Assembly (NCBI GenBank): GCA_014529385.2
Contig: CM043966.1
Coordinates: forward strand, 41,754,537-41,818,536
Source: Adiantum capillus-veneris
Lineage: Eukaryota > Streptophyta > Polypodiopsida > Polypodiales > Pteridaceae
Direction of reading: 5' to 3'
Length of the DNA stretch: 64,000 bases
Shown: in pieces, positions 20,439 through 32,434 of the stretch
Position numbering within the stretch: position 1 is the stretch's first letter
Layout of the letters: every line of letters begins with the position of its first letter
Translations under genes and position numbers: made by a program
Notes under the pieces: generated by a model
Database searches by the model: none
What the model was told of the DNA's origin: nothing
Seen by the model: only the letters and a program-made list of their open reading frames with translations

Positions 20439-23290
20439 CAGCAATGGCACCAAGAGCTTCTGCAGCCTCATGACGAACCATAGGATGCTCATTAACATCC
20501 TTCAGAGTCTCCATTAATGCAGTGGTCGTCTCTTTGTTTTGAAGTTGCCCTAGTACATAAGCTACCTGCAAAGATCAAAGAGTTCATGGGACTATAGAAC
20601 TAGGTACAAACTTCAAAGGTCCATCAGCTCCATGGGTATTGAATACTAGCTATCCGTAAATGTTTCCACACAAACTAATGTTCACACAAGTTCATAGATA
20701 TACTCATTCCTGCCATACCTAAGGAGACACGACACAAACTCAGTCATGATCACCTAAATACTCGATCGTAAAACGAATTGGTATCACAGAAACTAGTTGA
20801 TAGTACAAAGTTGGAGGCAATTGAGAGCAATTGGGAAGATAATTTCACAATGCGAAATCTGCATGTCCCTTCAAGACATAATGAGATGAACATGGTGGAC
20901 TACCTCATGCTTAAGAAGTGCGCTTTGGCATTGTAAAGCAGAAATAATGGCTCTGATAGCTTCCATTCCACCATCATTCCGAAGAGCAAATAATGCCGCA
21001 TAACGATCATACATTGCCAGGTTCTCATCAAGGAGCATCTTCCTTCCAGACAGAAATCGGCTCAGACGATAGCATAATTTCAGGGTAGAAAACACTAAAA
21101 TGCACTTAGAAAAACCAAGCACTATAAGACTGCACCTCAATTCAGCCACTGAGGTGATATTTGCTGGCATAGCTGGATCTATAGTTAAGAACCGTGACCC
21201 AATGCCATTCGCAGACTGAGCTTGTTCGATCCGCCGTAAAGCCAAGGAACAAGTCTCTTTAACCTCTTGAGCCGGATCTTCCTTTAGTGTCTTACTCAAT
21301 ACAGTGGCACAATCCGCCTGGCCAATCGCGCCAAGAGCTTCAGCAGCCTGCAAAACATTCAGACAATTAAACACATGTCCAGATCTTAGGACATGACTGC
21401 GAAGACAGCAGTCAAAACCTGAAGCCACATCAATGCTACCTCGTGCCGAACTATAGGGTGATACAACTCTGTGTTCTCTAAGATATACTTCAGAGCTGAA
21501 ATAGCTTCTCTATCCTGCATTTGCCCCAGAGCAAATGCAGCCTCATGTGCCAGCAAGTTTGATGAGTCCCTAGTTGCTGCAGAAGGTTCAACCAAATGAG
21601 CAACGACCATAAAGAATACAAGATCAGACAATCATATACCTGCAGAACGTCTGAGCTTACAAACCACAGAGCACGTTGTCAAATATTAGCTCATGGACTA
21701 CAAATAGGGTCAGGGAGAGTATAAATACTTGCCCAGACACATCATCAAGTGACATCAACCTTGTTGCTATAACTAAACTCTTAGCAGTGATTCACGCTTT
21801 GAGTCAGTGGGCACATTCTTGCTTGGTGCAGACTTTACAGTGCACTCAAATTCTACAATACTTCTCATCTCAACCGCAGCTGCCAAAGAAAAACATAATG
21901 TCCACTTCCAGATTGTACATCTAGAGGGCAAGAAAAATGTGGTTGCAAATGCTCTTTCTCACAAGCCACCAATATCCTCGGTCAAGCAGTATTCCATCAT
22001 GACCTCCATGATAGGAGAGTACGGTTAGGATCCAGACATTGATGTCATATTTGACAGAGCATCTCAGTGGGGGATTCCACCTCACTGTGTCTAGTCTCTT
22101 GTGTTCTCTTTCAGTTCAGTTTGTTGTTTACAATCTGTTCATAGTGGTGTTGTTCTGTTTTAATGCCTTGTTAGGTGCCTTGCCGGTTCCAGTGCTATCA
22201 ATGGTTTTCGAATAAGTGTTTCTCATGTTTGAGAAGGCCAGATTGAGAAATATGAAGTATAGGTGTGACACCTTGATGATGTGGCAGTACGGATTGGCCA
22301 GCAGCCCGCAATTAGCAATTAGCGCCGCAGATTGTACTGCTTTTTCTGCGGATTGCCGTACAGCGTTTTGGGCACCAGCTTTTTTATGGACATATGACTT
22401 TTGAGTTCTTGGAAAAGTTATTGAGAGCACCTTTGCATGAGGAAGATGAAATGGACACTTCCTCTGGGTTGAAGTTTTTAAACCCTAACCCCTTGTCCTC
22501 TTGGTCAGTTCCTTCCAGTTGGACATGCCACATCACCAACTTGTGACAGGTACGCATTCCCCTCCTACCGCTTGGAATAAGATTTATAGCCCCCTCAATT
22601 GTATAAGGGCCAATAAATTGTCTCCAATGATTATATTACCACCACATGGCCTCAAATCAAATAGAAAATCACAAGAAGAAGTCACACGCTTGGTGGCACT
22701 ACCGGCAATGATCCAATCGCGCTTCAAGACCATTGGAATAAAACCTGGGAGCTACGCCGCTCCAAATTCATGATACTCTGAGCTTGGGGATCCCAAACAA
22801 TACGCTCCGTCTGAACCTCTGACATCATCGGAGAAGATTTTGATCTCATCTCCAAATGGAAAAAGGCTAATGACTCCACTCCCGTCTCTATGCTGTAATT
22901 TTGAGATCAGATCAACAGAAGGATGTGTTTCTCTTGTCAAACAATCCCTGCACTTTTGAGTGTGTGTTGCATGTAGCTGGATGCGACATGGCCAGACAAA
23001 AACAGAACTTTGTCTACTTGCATACCTCTAATGAAATAGATGAACACAACTGATTACCGCAGCTCATTCAAACAAAGAATCAATGTGCAATGGAAGGTGA
23101 AAATAAAGCCATTGACGCTGTAGACAAGCGTACCAGAGATGAGAGCTTCACGAGGGCCTCGACCTCTCAAGTTACGCAGAGAGAAGAGGGCCCGAAAGCG
23201 CTGCGGGATAGGCAAGGAAGGGTTCAACAGCTGCTTCACTAAGAATCCTTCTGTCACAAATGATGTAGCGGTGGGTACTGGCTCCTCCAT
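20439..23290 (-). CDS. DOHH: deoxyhypusine hydroxylase, five exons, 3' end not found
   Basis: This Fe(II) HEAT-repeat enzyme converts deoxyhypusine to hypusine on eIF5A, in the cytoplasm. Exons on the minus strand are 23134-23290, 21440-21576, 21136-21347, 20904-21042 and 20439-20565. All have GT donors, AG acceptors and matching phases, with no stop codon. The start is the ATG at 23290 ([11 protein letters not shown]); the GTG before it is not needed. All four metal-binding His-Glu pairs are present: [17 protein letters not shown] before [14 protein letters not shown] before VAYVLGQL, and [11 protein letters not shown]. The join [11 protein letters not shown] to [10 protein letters not shown] is as in plant DOHH. 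Exon 5 ends in phase 1 at 20439. The final 40 or so residues are not seen downstream, so the exon is distant or lost. Intron 1 is about 1.56 kb and carries a retroelement piece. Confidence 0.88.
21750..22028 (+). pseudogene. Ty3/gypsy RNase H remnant in DOHH intron 1
   Basis: The plus strand encodes [12 protein letters not shown]-like sequence near 21776-21812 and, after a frameshift, [14 protein letters not shown] and [21 protein letters not shown]. This is the C-terminal RNase H signature of Ty3/gypsy Pol. It lies antisense to DOHH within the first intron. The remaining intron sequence (22030-23130) shows no further convincing coding region. Confidence 0.8.
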
Positions 23291-23929
23291 CACCGAAGTT
23301 CTTTGCGTACCCAGCTAAATTTTAGAATATGATCGCATTCTGCAAGTACTTATAGCTTAGATAGTATGTCTCGTAGGGGTACCCAGCTGTAAAAAATGGA
23401 AAACTAGATTGCTTCGTGAGCTATGTTCCATCGAACTGAGATCGAACAAAATATTGGAAACTGAGATAGTAAGAGAGAGAGAGAGAAGAGAGAGATTTCA
23501 TGAAAGAGTGTTAGATTTTTTTACTTGAGAGTGTTTATGATACCGATCGTCGTGGTTTAGTCGTGTAGCTCTGCATAAATTGGTTATCGATCGTAGTGCT
23601 TCAGAAGGGTACCTCGCCAAAAACCACAAGGAGTGTTAAGAGTTTTGTCAAGCTCAATGTTTATGATCATACAAGATGTCAATGTTATTAATTGTTTGTT
23701 GTTCCATTTTTATATTTTTAAAAAAAAGAAACATGCAAGTCTCGTTGCATGGGAAAGTTTGCATAGTCCTCCCCAATTTTTATAATACGAGGGAACGTGT
23801 CATTCCCACGGCAGCGTGCAATTTCAGTGTGTTCATTAACTGCATTTTGAGTGTCAAAAATCAGAAAATAATAATGTTTACTCACCGTGCGATTGAATGT
23901 CTATCGCCAATGGACTTCCTTGTATCAAC
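23291..23929. other. DOHH upstream region, no gene seen
   Basis: This contains the presumed 5' UTR and promoter of DOHH, with a short interrupted (GA)n near 23472-23503. I could not assign a TATA box with confidence. The ORF at 23676-24092 is unsupported. Confidence 0.4.
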
Positions 23930-25790
23930 GATGTTGGGCATCTCCTGCACTTATCCCGCTGCAAGAGACGACATCCCTTGGAGGATACCTTTCAAGAAGA
24001 TTTTGTGCTATTGTGAGAACACCACATTTTGTATACATATCAATCAAACCACCACCAAGCATGAAATCGTACTCCCAACAAACGTTGACTAGCGATCATA
24101 TCGTGAATTCTAATATCTATGGCTGTGTACGTCATTGCATCTGCTGACCCGCATGCCTTCTAGATTCTTGTGTAGGCGTAGTTGATTGCATTTGGATAGA
24201 GACCCTTCTTGAGATCTGTTTTGCACAACCTGTAATCAATCCATTTCAAGAGGCGACATTCAGGAAACGAAACTCCTCAAGCACTTTTTCTGCCCGTATC
24301 AGCCTCTTGCGTGGAGCTACATGCCTTCATGCATGTGTACGGGATTGCATCTGGAGAGAGGCCCTCGCTTCGCATTTGTTGAAAACAAAATAGAGCTTGT
24401 TGGCCCTGCCCTTGTGGAGCAAATCATGCAATCAGCACATTCTAAGAGTCGACACTCAGGACACGAAGCTCCTCCAGCACTTGCGTAAAGCCACATGCCT
24501 TGAATGAATTTGAAGAGATATACTTGCTTTGCGTTCGCTGAAAACAACCTACAGCTTTCCCGTAGTACATTTGGCATACATATCGACCAAGGCCTTGCCA
24601 AGCACGGAAATTTTTTGCAACAGCCCTTGACTAACAATTTCAGAGTTCATTTTTAAGCCCATATCCGCATCTTGCGTATAACCACATGCATTAAAGATGC
24701 ACGCTTATGTGATTGCATCTTGAGAGAGGCCCTCGCTTTGCATCCAATGAAGACAGCCAAGAGCTTTCTGGCCCTGCTCTTATTGCGACATCCCGCAATC
24801 AATGCTGACATTCCATATAGGAAGCTCCTGAAGCAATTTTTGTGCTCTCTCAAGCGCACCACATTTGGCATACATATCGACCAAGAGAGTGCCCACATAG
24901 CTGATAAACGTTAAAAAAAAGGATAGTCACATGGACGCTCGCCATGCTCTCGTTGTGCACATTCTGGAATCATTGCGTTCATTGGAAGTGGTGGCATTCC
25001 GGACAGGGAGCTCCTCAAGCACTTAGTGCTTTCTCAAGCGCATCACATTTGACATACATATTGACCAAGGCAGTAATAAGCACAACATCTTTTTTCAAGA
25101 GTCTTCGACTGATTGTGAATTTTTCTGCCAACATCAGCATCTTGAGTAGAGGCACATGCCTTCAAGAGGCATGTGTAGGTGATTGCACCCGGAGAGAGGC
25201 CCTCACTTCGCATCTGCTGAAAATAGCTTAGAGCTTTCTAGCCCTGCTCTCGTTGAGTACATCCTGCAAACAATGCATTCCAAGAGGCGACGTTCTGGAT
25301 AGGAAGCTTCTCAAGCACTTTTTGTGCTTTCTCAAGCGCACCACATTTGACATACATATCGACCAAGACAGTGCCAAGCATGACTTCTATTTTCAATAGC
25401 CTCTGATTAGCAATATAATTGTGAATTTCTGTGCCTTGCCAGCGCCTTCAAGATGCATGCGTAGAGCGACATGCCTTCAGCATCCTGCATAGGTGATTGC
25501 ATCTGGAGAGAGACCCTCGCTTTGCTTCTGCTGAGTGGCACACATATCGACAAAGACAAAGCTAGGCACAGCTTATTTTTTCAATAGCCTCTGAATAACA
25601 ATATAATTGTGAATTTCCGTGCCCATATCAGCACCTTGCGCAGAACCACATGCTTTCAAGATGCATGTGTAGAGCCACATGCCTTCACCATGTTGCACAA
25701 GTGATTGTAGTTGGAGAAGAGTTTTCTGCCCTGCTGCAATCAGTGCATTCCAAGAGTCCACGGTGCTCTGAAGTCACTGCATGAAAAGCA
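23930..25790 (-). pseudogene. degenerate PPR (pentatricopeptide) array
   Basis: PPR proteins bind organellar RNA in plants, with about 35-residue helical repeats. On the minus strand the PLS-type signature VDMYxKCGALE, or decayed forms of it, recurs at about 25530, 25351, 25053, 24867, 24575 and 24035. Between these lie SWNALIAG-, QMRSEGLSPDAITY- and CILKACG-like segments. Frames change repeatedly and many stops interrupt them, and no single frame carries more than one or two repeats. I see no start, transit peptide or E/DYW end. This is a dead gene, probably from a large lineage-expanded family. Confidence 0.8.
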
Positions 25791-25974
25791 AGGCATCGAT
25801 AAAAAAAGATGCATGCGTAGGTGATTGCATCTGGAGAGAGCCCTTCACTACGCTATGTGCCGCTGCTCTAAAATTACTGCGTGAAAGCGAGACGTCGATA
25901 AAAAAGATGAGCAAAGGAACGGTCATGTGCCACGTGGGAGGACAAGAAGCCAGATTTTTGCAATGCACATCTGG

Positions 25975-27065
25975 TCACCTTTGCAGGATCAATGACACCA
26001 GCCTCCAATAAGTTCTCATATTTGTCAGTCATAGCATTGTAAAGAACCTTCTCAATAACAACAGCACCTTCAGTCCCTGCGTTATCTGCAATCAAAGCAG
26101 CGGGAGCTGATAGAGCCTTTTGCACAATATCAGCATCGAGCTTCTCTTCAGGATCTACAATTGTGTCCTTGATACCAGGGACCAAGGCAGAAAGGTGAAC
26201 GAAGGTGCCCCTCCACCCGGAACAATATATGCCCTCTTCAATTGCAGCAAAAGTAGCATTCTTTGCATCTTCAATTCTGAGTTTCTTATCTTCCAGCTCA
26301 GCCTCTGTGGCTGCTCCCACCTTGATGACAGCAACTCCACCAGAGAGCTTTGATACTCTCTCTGACAACTTTTCTTGGTCATATACAAAGTCGGCTTCTG
26401 CAAGTTCTTTCTTGATTTGAGCAATGCGAGCTTGGATTTCATCCTTGGTGGCTGCATCGACTATAATGGTCGTTGAGTTGTTGGTCATTGTCACCTTCCG
26501 GGCAATCCCCAGCTACTCAACAGTAACACTTTCAGGCTTCAAGCCAAGATCACTGGCTATGAACTCAGCACCAGTGACGATGGCAATGTCCTGCAATAAG
26601 GCTTTTCGTCTCTCACCAAATCCTGGTGCTTTGAGAGTAGCCACTTTCACGATTCCTCTAATCTTATTCACCACCAGAGTTGCTAAAGCTTCTCCTGATA
26701 CATCCTCAGCAACTATCACCAAAGGAGCATTCAGCTATGAAACTTTCTCTAGAACTCATAGAATGTCTTTGATGGTGGCTAATTTCTGATCAGTGACAAG
26801 GATTCTTGCATTATCAAATTCCACAATGAGCTTTTCCTGGTTAGTCACGAATTGAGGGGAGATATACCCCTTGTCGATCTCCATTCCTTCTTCGACTGTG
26901 ATTGTCGTCTCAAAGGACGATGATGATTCAATTGACAACACACCATCTGGACCAACGTTGTCGATGGCATCAGCAATCATGGTACCTATGGCAACATCAT
27001 TTCCGGAAGAAATAGTCGCCGCAGCTTTGATATCATCACGGCCCTTGACAGGTCGAGATTTCTGT
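25975..27065 (-). pseudogene. CPN60A: chaperonin-60 alpha (plastid) pseudogene fragment
   Basis: Cpn60-alpha is a subunit of the plastid chaperonin that helps fold Rubisco large subunit. The minus strand covers roughly residue 190 to near the C terminus: [100 protein letters not shown]. In-frame stops occur after IKDIL, after EKVS and after ESVTVE. The glycine-rich EEGIVPGGG segment reads [11 protein letters not shown], which fits a TATA insertion offset by a nearby loss. The 5' coding part is missing; the left edge looks like an intron acceptor (TTGACAG) next to (GA)n. The last ~30 residues are also absent. Confidence 0.9.
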
Positions 27066-27066
27066 C

Positions 27067-27160
27067 AACAGAGAGAGGGAGAGGGAGAGAGAGAAGAAGA
27101 AGAAGAAGGAGAGTATTTTAACGTCGTAGAGAGACGGATTTTCTGTCAACGCAGGAGAGC

Positions 27161-27206
<46 letters not shown>
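27067..27206. repeat. (GA)n microsatellite cluster
   Basis: Two GA-rich tracts, the longer at about 27160-27206, separated by a segment that repeats TTTCTGTCAAC (27058 and 27138). It lies at the truncated 5' edge of the chaperonin pseudogene. Bases 27207-27410 hold no recognisable gene. Confidence 0.85.
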
Positions 27207-27208
<2 letters not shown>

Positions 27209-27410
27209 CTGCAAAAGCCGCTATTTTTAGCTCAGCCACCTTTTTTAAGAGCTTTACAGGCCCATGTTTTTAGCTTTTGAGCGAGATTAGCGGGAGCCAT
27301 GTGGGCAGTTGAGGGGCCAAGGAGAGGAAAACGGACACTATGCTAACGAAGTAACAAGGTGAGAGATCACGGAGGCCTCCAGCATGATGAATGAATGGGG
27401 AGTGGCTATG

Positions 27411-28040
27411 TCAAAGGTGGTCAGAAGATAACATAATGTATGTCGCGGAGTGATCGGTCCAGTACATGTAGCTAGATCTTGATTCATATTCGAAGATTGC
27501 AGAGCTCGCTCAAATTTGATCTAAAGAAGATCCGTAGATAGTTGTAACAATTTTTACCAACTATCAGATGTTATATTTGTTTAGGAAAGAGGAAAGCTTG
27601 TAGTAGGAAGTATTAGGAACTTTAATGCCAATGTTGAAGTCACCCAAGATAATGATTGGAATTTTCATAGTGTGTTGTTGAAGCAATGTTTTTAATGCGT
27701 CTATTAAATTTGTTAGCCGTGTTGAAGGTGAGTTGTAAAGGGAAACTATTTTGATGGTTATGTTGTTTGTGAACTTGATCATTGTATGCAACATCTCAAT
27801 TCCTAGACGAAAAAAATTCCCATGGTCAAAGTGGATTAGTGTTTTTTGGTGAAGAATTGAAACACTTAGTTTTGCATTAAATTGGTGTTGTAGAAAGCCT
27901 GGTATTGGACGCGGTATTGTTTTTGTTAGTTTGTCTCTTGCAAACAAAGTACATGTGATGTCATTAGGATGGAATTTGTTGTAATCTTTCTTATGTGTTT
28001 ATTGAAGGACACAATGTTGAGAGATTGAATTATGATATGT
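27411..28040 (-). pseudogene. Helitron: EEP endonuclease domain
   Basis: It continues directly from the helicase in one frame to about 27930 (LNIVSFNKH with the conserved Asn, CLQETN with the catalytic Glu). It then shifts frame into 27564-27947 (SLYNSPST, then ILGDFNI with the catalytic Asp-x-Asn). A stop follows NKYNI. The C-terminal part is visible in another frame to a TGA at 27411-27413, including SLDQI and MYWTDHSATYI, which would supply the final Asp-His. All landmark motifs of an exonuclease/endonuclease/phosphatase fold are thus present but split. Such a domain could nick target or donor DNA during transposition; this is inference. Confidence 0.72.
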
Positions 28041-29783
28041 GTGTTTGAGTAAGCTTCTAATGACTTTTGAGTGGAGATCCATTTAGCTTGTGCTTTTACG
28101 TGATCTAGTTCTTCTAATACAGGTTGGTCGACCTTGATATGGAAAGGTTGTATTCTTTTGAGCAGGTAAAGATTAGTTGGGTCTCGAACGCGTGACAATG
28201 TTGTGTCTGTGAGACCATGTGTTCTTATGTGTTCAAGATTGAAAGTTAGTGTTTGCAATGTAAGACCCTGGGAACAATGAATTGTTCGACCACTAGCTGG
28301 TTGCAATGGGAATTGGTATCTGGAGATGATGTTCAAGTAGCTTTTCCCGACTTGGAATTCACGAACGACTCGTTCTACTGGGGTCCATTCTTTGTTAATG
28401 TTCGATGAATACAATGCTTCATTTTCATAGCGTTTTCTCTTTCCAATGAGAGAGTTGGAGAAATGAACCCAATTTATTGTTTTTTTGCTTGTTTTTGTAA
28501 AGTTTTTGTACTCCCCTTCTGCTCCGTTAACCAATCCATCAAGAATATCCAAGTTCCCTGGGCATAACTCGACAACAATGCATGCTTTTAGGCTGAGTGT
28601 GGAATGCAATCCTCCAGCGGATTTGGGATCTGCAAGAATGCTAATTGTTTTGTTGCATGAGTTATTTCTTTTGTCAATAGCGATGAAAGTTTGTGGCGTT
28701 CCCTCCATTTGATTGAAAACGACAAGATTATGAGCGTCCTTTTCTTTGTTGGAGTAAAATAAATGAGAAACTTGATGGTTGATTGGAATAGGTCTATAGT
28801 AGTTGTTGTTAAGATATTCCAAATCCTCAGAAGTATGTTGTGCAACTCGAAGTCCATTAAGAATATCTATGAATGTTGGATCATTTTGTTGCATTGTTAG
28901 TGTAAGTTCGTAGCATTGTGGATGAGTGTGCCAATATGATGGGGAAATTACTTCTAAAAGCGTATGTTTTTGCGCGAAGATCCAGGTATCCTTAACAGGG
29001 CTTGCCTGACATAGATCACCAGAAAGAACGACATCCAACCCACTGAACGGTTTATCGTGAATGCGCTTGATTGCTCGCAAACGAGCGTCGGCCATGGAGA
29101 ACACGCTTGAACCTATCAAGGAGACCTCATCAAAAACTACAAGTCTTAAGTCTTTATAAAGGAGAGAAAGCACATTCAACTTTTCGACACTCAATCTTGT
29201 TTGTGTAGAAGTAATTAGAGGCAAGTGAAGTGCTGACTGGATTGTGGTGCCACCAATATTAAAAGCTGCTTCCTGTGTATGCCATTAGCAATGATGTTGG
29301 AGATTCTGGATTTGGTGCGCTTCTATGGTTGTAAAATCATTGTAATGCTTCTACTAACAATAGTAATGTGAATGTTTTTCTTGTTCCTGCACCTCCTGTG
29401 AGAAAGAGGTGTATTTGTTTGTTGGGTTGAATTCGTTTTTTCAACATTATGTCGTCAAATATGTGTCATTGTTGGTCATTTAATTTGTCAATGGCTGCAT
29501 GGAAGTCATAATTTTTCATGGAGGTGTACTTGAAATGTTGCAAGTGGAAAGTGTTTTTAGAGTGCATATGAATGTACAACTCATTAAGAATGTCTGCATC
29601 ATGCGAGGCATGTGAGTCGTTGTTGGTTGTACTAGTTGTGGTTGGGAGGAAATGTAGTGCATTTGGTTTTTTTCTATTAGGCTTGGGTCTTTATTGAACT
29701 TGAGTTCATTTGATTTTATGGCTTGTATATATTCATTATACACATCACTCCATGTACAGGATTCTGTCAAATGTTGGTCTTCA
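28040..29783 (-). pseudogene. Helitron: PIF1-family 5'-3' DNA helicase
   Basis: The long minus frame 27926-29224 holds motif II (LVVFDEVSLIG), motif III (VVLSGDLCQASPV) and motif VI (HGLTDTTLSRVRDP). Motif I lies upstream in another frame at 29375-29398 and reads GGAGTRKT: the Gly just before the Lys of the P-loop is Arg. A stop interrupts the stretch just before motif I (after KLNDQQ), and the linker at 29516-29770 is a separate frame. In Helitrons this helicase unwinds the donor strand after Rep nicking. With the altered P-loop and frameshifts, activity is unlikely. Confidence 0.85.
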
Positions 29784-31090
29784 TTATTGGTTCAAGGAAG
29801 GTATAACAAGCATTGTTCTATAGTGGTCTTCTGGGTTTTTAAGAATGTTATATTTCACGAATCTTATGATCTTAGCTTTGCGCAATGGTTTGTAAGTCGT
29901 TCTGTCTTGTTTAATTGTTGATGCATATTCAGCCAAGCATAGATGATGGAGACTTTGTGGTCTTTCAGCATATTTATCAATAATGTTTTGGAAGAATATG
30001 TTTGTGTCAGATGAGTGTAGTTTTTGTAGACATGCTTTCCTTTTGAGAACTAATGCACGTTGATAAGGAGGGTTAGTACTTATGTATAGAAAGTCATGAG
30101 TTATAGTATGGAGTGGTAACGATAGCGCTATGTAAGATGCTTGTTGTGCACTAATTTGTTGTGTGTTGAGAATAGTATTGCCGACCTTACGTAGCCGCTC
30201 AATTGTTGTTGCGTTGTTGGCCACACAAATATTAAATTGAGATTTTATTGATGTTATCAATGTGTTGTCGCTTTTTGTCATGTATGATGTGCAATAACTT
30301 ATTGCACCATGTGCGTTCAAAACGAATTGAATATCAGTGTTTGCGTCCCATAGTGTTGCAATTGTGGGGTTGAAATTGTTTGTATAAATGTCCTTCATAT
30401 TTCATTTCAAGAAGATTGTTGTTGTGGATAGTGAGTTTGTTATTGCCAAAGTATATTCTTCGAATGTCAAATGCAAGCTTTGTAGCCATTCCTCAAAGGA
30501 AATGCTAGTTTCAGTGGGAAGTGTATCGACGCTATTCTGAATGCATTTAAAAGTTTTCTTGCTTCTCATTTGGTTGTCGTAGTCATTGGTAGTTGGTCAG
30601 AGAATGATTGTGAATGGCATGGGGAACCTTGGGAAAGCAAAGCGACAGGATTTGCCTTTCTTGAGGCAAGTTTTTCTATGACGTTGCGTTTGTATTGCAC
30701 AAAGGTCTGATGGAAGCTTGGAGCTGTATGTACTTATGTACCTGTTTACGAATGCCACAATAGCATCATCTGTGTCATGTTCGAATATAGGAGCTGTATG
30801 TACTTATGTACCTGTTTACGAATGCCACAATAGCATCATCTGTGTCATGTTCGAATATAGGAGCTTGTTCAACCCATAAAAGACCATGATCATGTTGGCT
30901 GCCACGGCTTTGGAACTCTGTCACGAAGAAATAATCAAGAATTTTTCCGCATAATTTGCTATCGTTAAGTAGTATTCTTTTCATGGCTGTGAAACGGTTA
31001 AGGTAGAAGCGAGCTGTTGTTATTGGATCTGCTCGCACCAAACGTCTACGGAAGGAGCTATCGCTTTCATCGCTATCTTATTTAAGCGGC
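29784..31090 (-). pseudogene. Helitron: HUH rolling-circle Rep
   Basis: On the minus strand, 30775-31041 has the metal-binding SRGSQHDHGLLW motif (H-D-H at 30886-30894). Downstream frames give CLKKGKSCRFAFPR and, in 29784-30398, AISYCTSYMTKSD with the two tyrosines that would attack DNA. A 70-bp exact tandem duplication (30721-30860) falls between these motifs and shifts the frame. A TGA follows PMPFTIIL, and a stop precedes the 29784-30398 frame. These are the hallmarks of Helitron Rep, which nicks and joins single strands. Confidence 0.85.
30721..30860. repeat. exact 70-bp tandem duplication inside Rep
   Basis: 30721-30790 and 30791-30860 are identical except that the copy boundary runs on into GAGCTTG. 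Since 70 is not a multiple of 3, it moves Rep out of frame. Confidence 0.95.
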
Positions 31091-31132
31091 ACTATTTGTT
31101 CCAAGGCATCAACAAGTTTTTTCCAACATTTT

Positions 31133-32434
31133 TCAGTTGAAGAAAATGTCACAAAGAAAGTTGGTGGCCCTAGTTGTTGAATCATGCCAAAAAAAATTTA
31201 TAAATTTTTCTTTGTAATCTTGCAAGGTACGAAGCACTTCGAAGTCTCTATATCCTAGTTGTGATGAGACTACTTTTTCTATGTTTGTGTCCTGATAAAC
31301 ATGTCCAGTAGACAAGGTTCCTCCCTCAAGTTTTGCTTTGCGTAGGCGTATCCAAAGGGAGGATAGTATTTTTTGTGTCATGATTTTCACTGATTTGAAA
31401 AATAAATTTTTGATGTTGAGGGAAAAACGTCTATCTTTGTGCATGAGCTCCCATTTGGCTATTGTTTGGTAATTTTTAGATACGTGTTGGTGGTATTTTC
31501 TAGGCTCTCCAAAGAAGATCGTAGGAAAACTAAGCTCCTCACAGAACATATCAACAAATAAATCAAGTGGATTGTTCCCCTCTGATGGTGCGACATACAA
31601 AATTTTATTGTTGTAATCAACAACTTGCTCAGCAGTAGTGATGATGTGCACGAGCATATCAGTGTCAATAGCTTCCTCGTTCTCCATCTCATACGTGTTT
31701 GTGTCTAGGGGAAGTGATGAGTGTGAGATTTCTTGAAAGTGTGCAAGCCATTTATCATTTATGGTTATGTTTTCGTTCTTATACAAAGAGGTATCAAGAA
31801 GAGCGTGTGTGGTCTTTAGTGTCAGCAACGGTCTAACAAGGCCAGATAAGTAGCAATGTGTATACTCGAGCTTGCATTTGAGCCCTATCAAGACTGAAGC
31901 CTCATCTTGGATAAATCGAGGAAGAAATTGTTGTGTTTTTTTTATATTTACAAGGACATTGGCGACACTCCCTCGCAAACCATATTGGCCATCATAAGTT
32001 AGTTCTCAAATCTTTGCAAACGGTATGCGAATGGAAACCAAGCGTGCTTCGACATTGTTCAGTTGCAGGACTGGTAGCAGAGGGTTGTTAAAGCCCAATG
32101 TATGCAAGCTCTCAAACGGCAGCTTAGATTTGTTTGATTTGCATTTGCATGCACGACAACAGAATAGAGAGAAGCATCTTTTTTGTTTTCCACCTCCAAC
32201 ATGTAAGCACAGTGGAGGAGTGAAATGCGTGACTTGCAAGCGGAAAAACAACCGGCCACACTTTTCGCATGGATATGTAGATGTGTCATTAAGCCTCTTT
32301 AGGAATTTGTTTACAATCTTGTTTTTTTGTTGTGGATAGATGGAAGGATGTTGCTGCAATGAGGAAACTCTGTCAGCTTTATATGCCTTAGTCGCTTCAG
32401 TTTTGTTGTAATTGCATAGTGTGTATGGACACAA
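31133..32434 (-). pseudogene. Helitron: DUF6570-like zinc region and Helitron-like N domain
   Basis: 32006-32434 encodes a Cys-rich segment (YPCEKCGRLFF, then CRACKCKSNK) ending in LNNVEARLVSIRIPFAKI, the pattern found at Helitron Rep N termini. It continues in the next frame, 31133-31978 (281 codons), starting RGSVANVLVNIKK and passing LPRFIQDE to PTTFF-like sequence before Rep. One frameshift near 31985 separates them. The region may bind the transposon ends; that role is inferred from family position, not seen. Confidence 0.65.
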
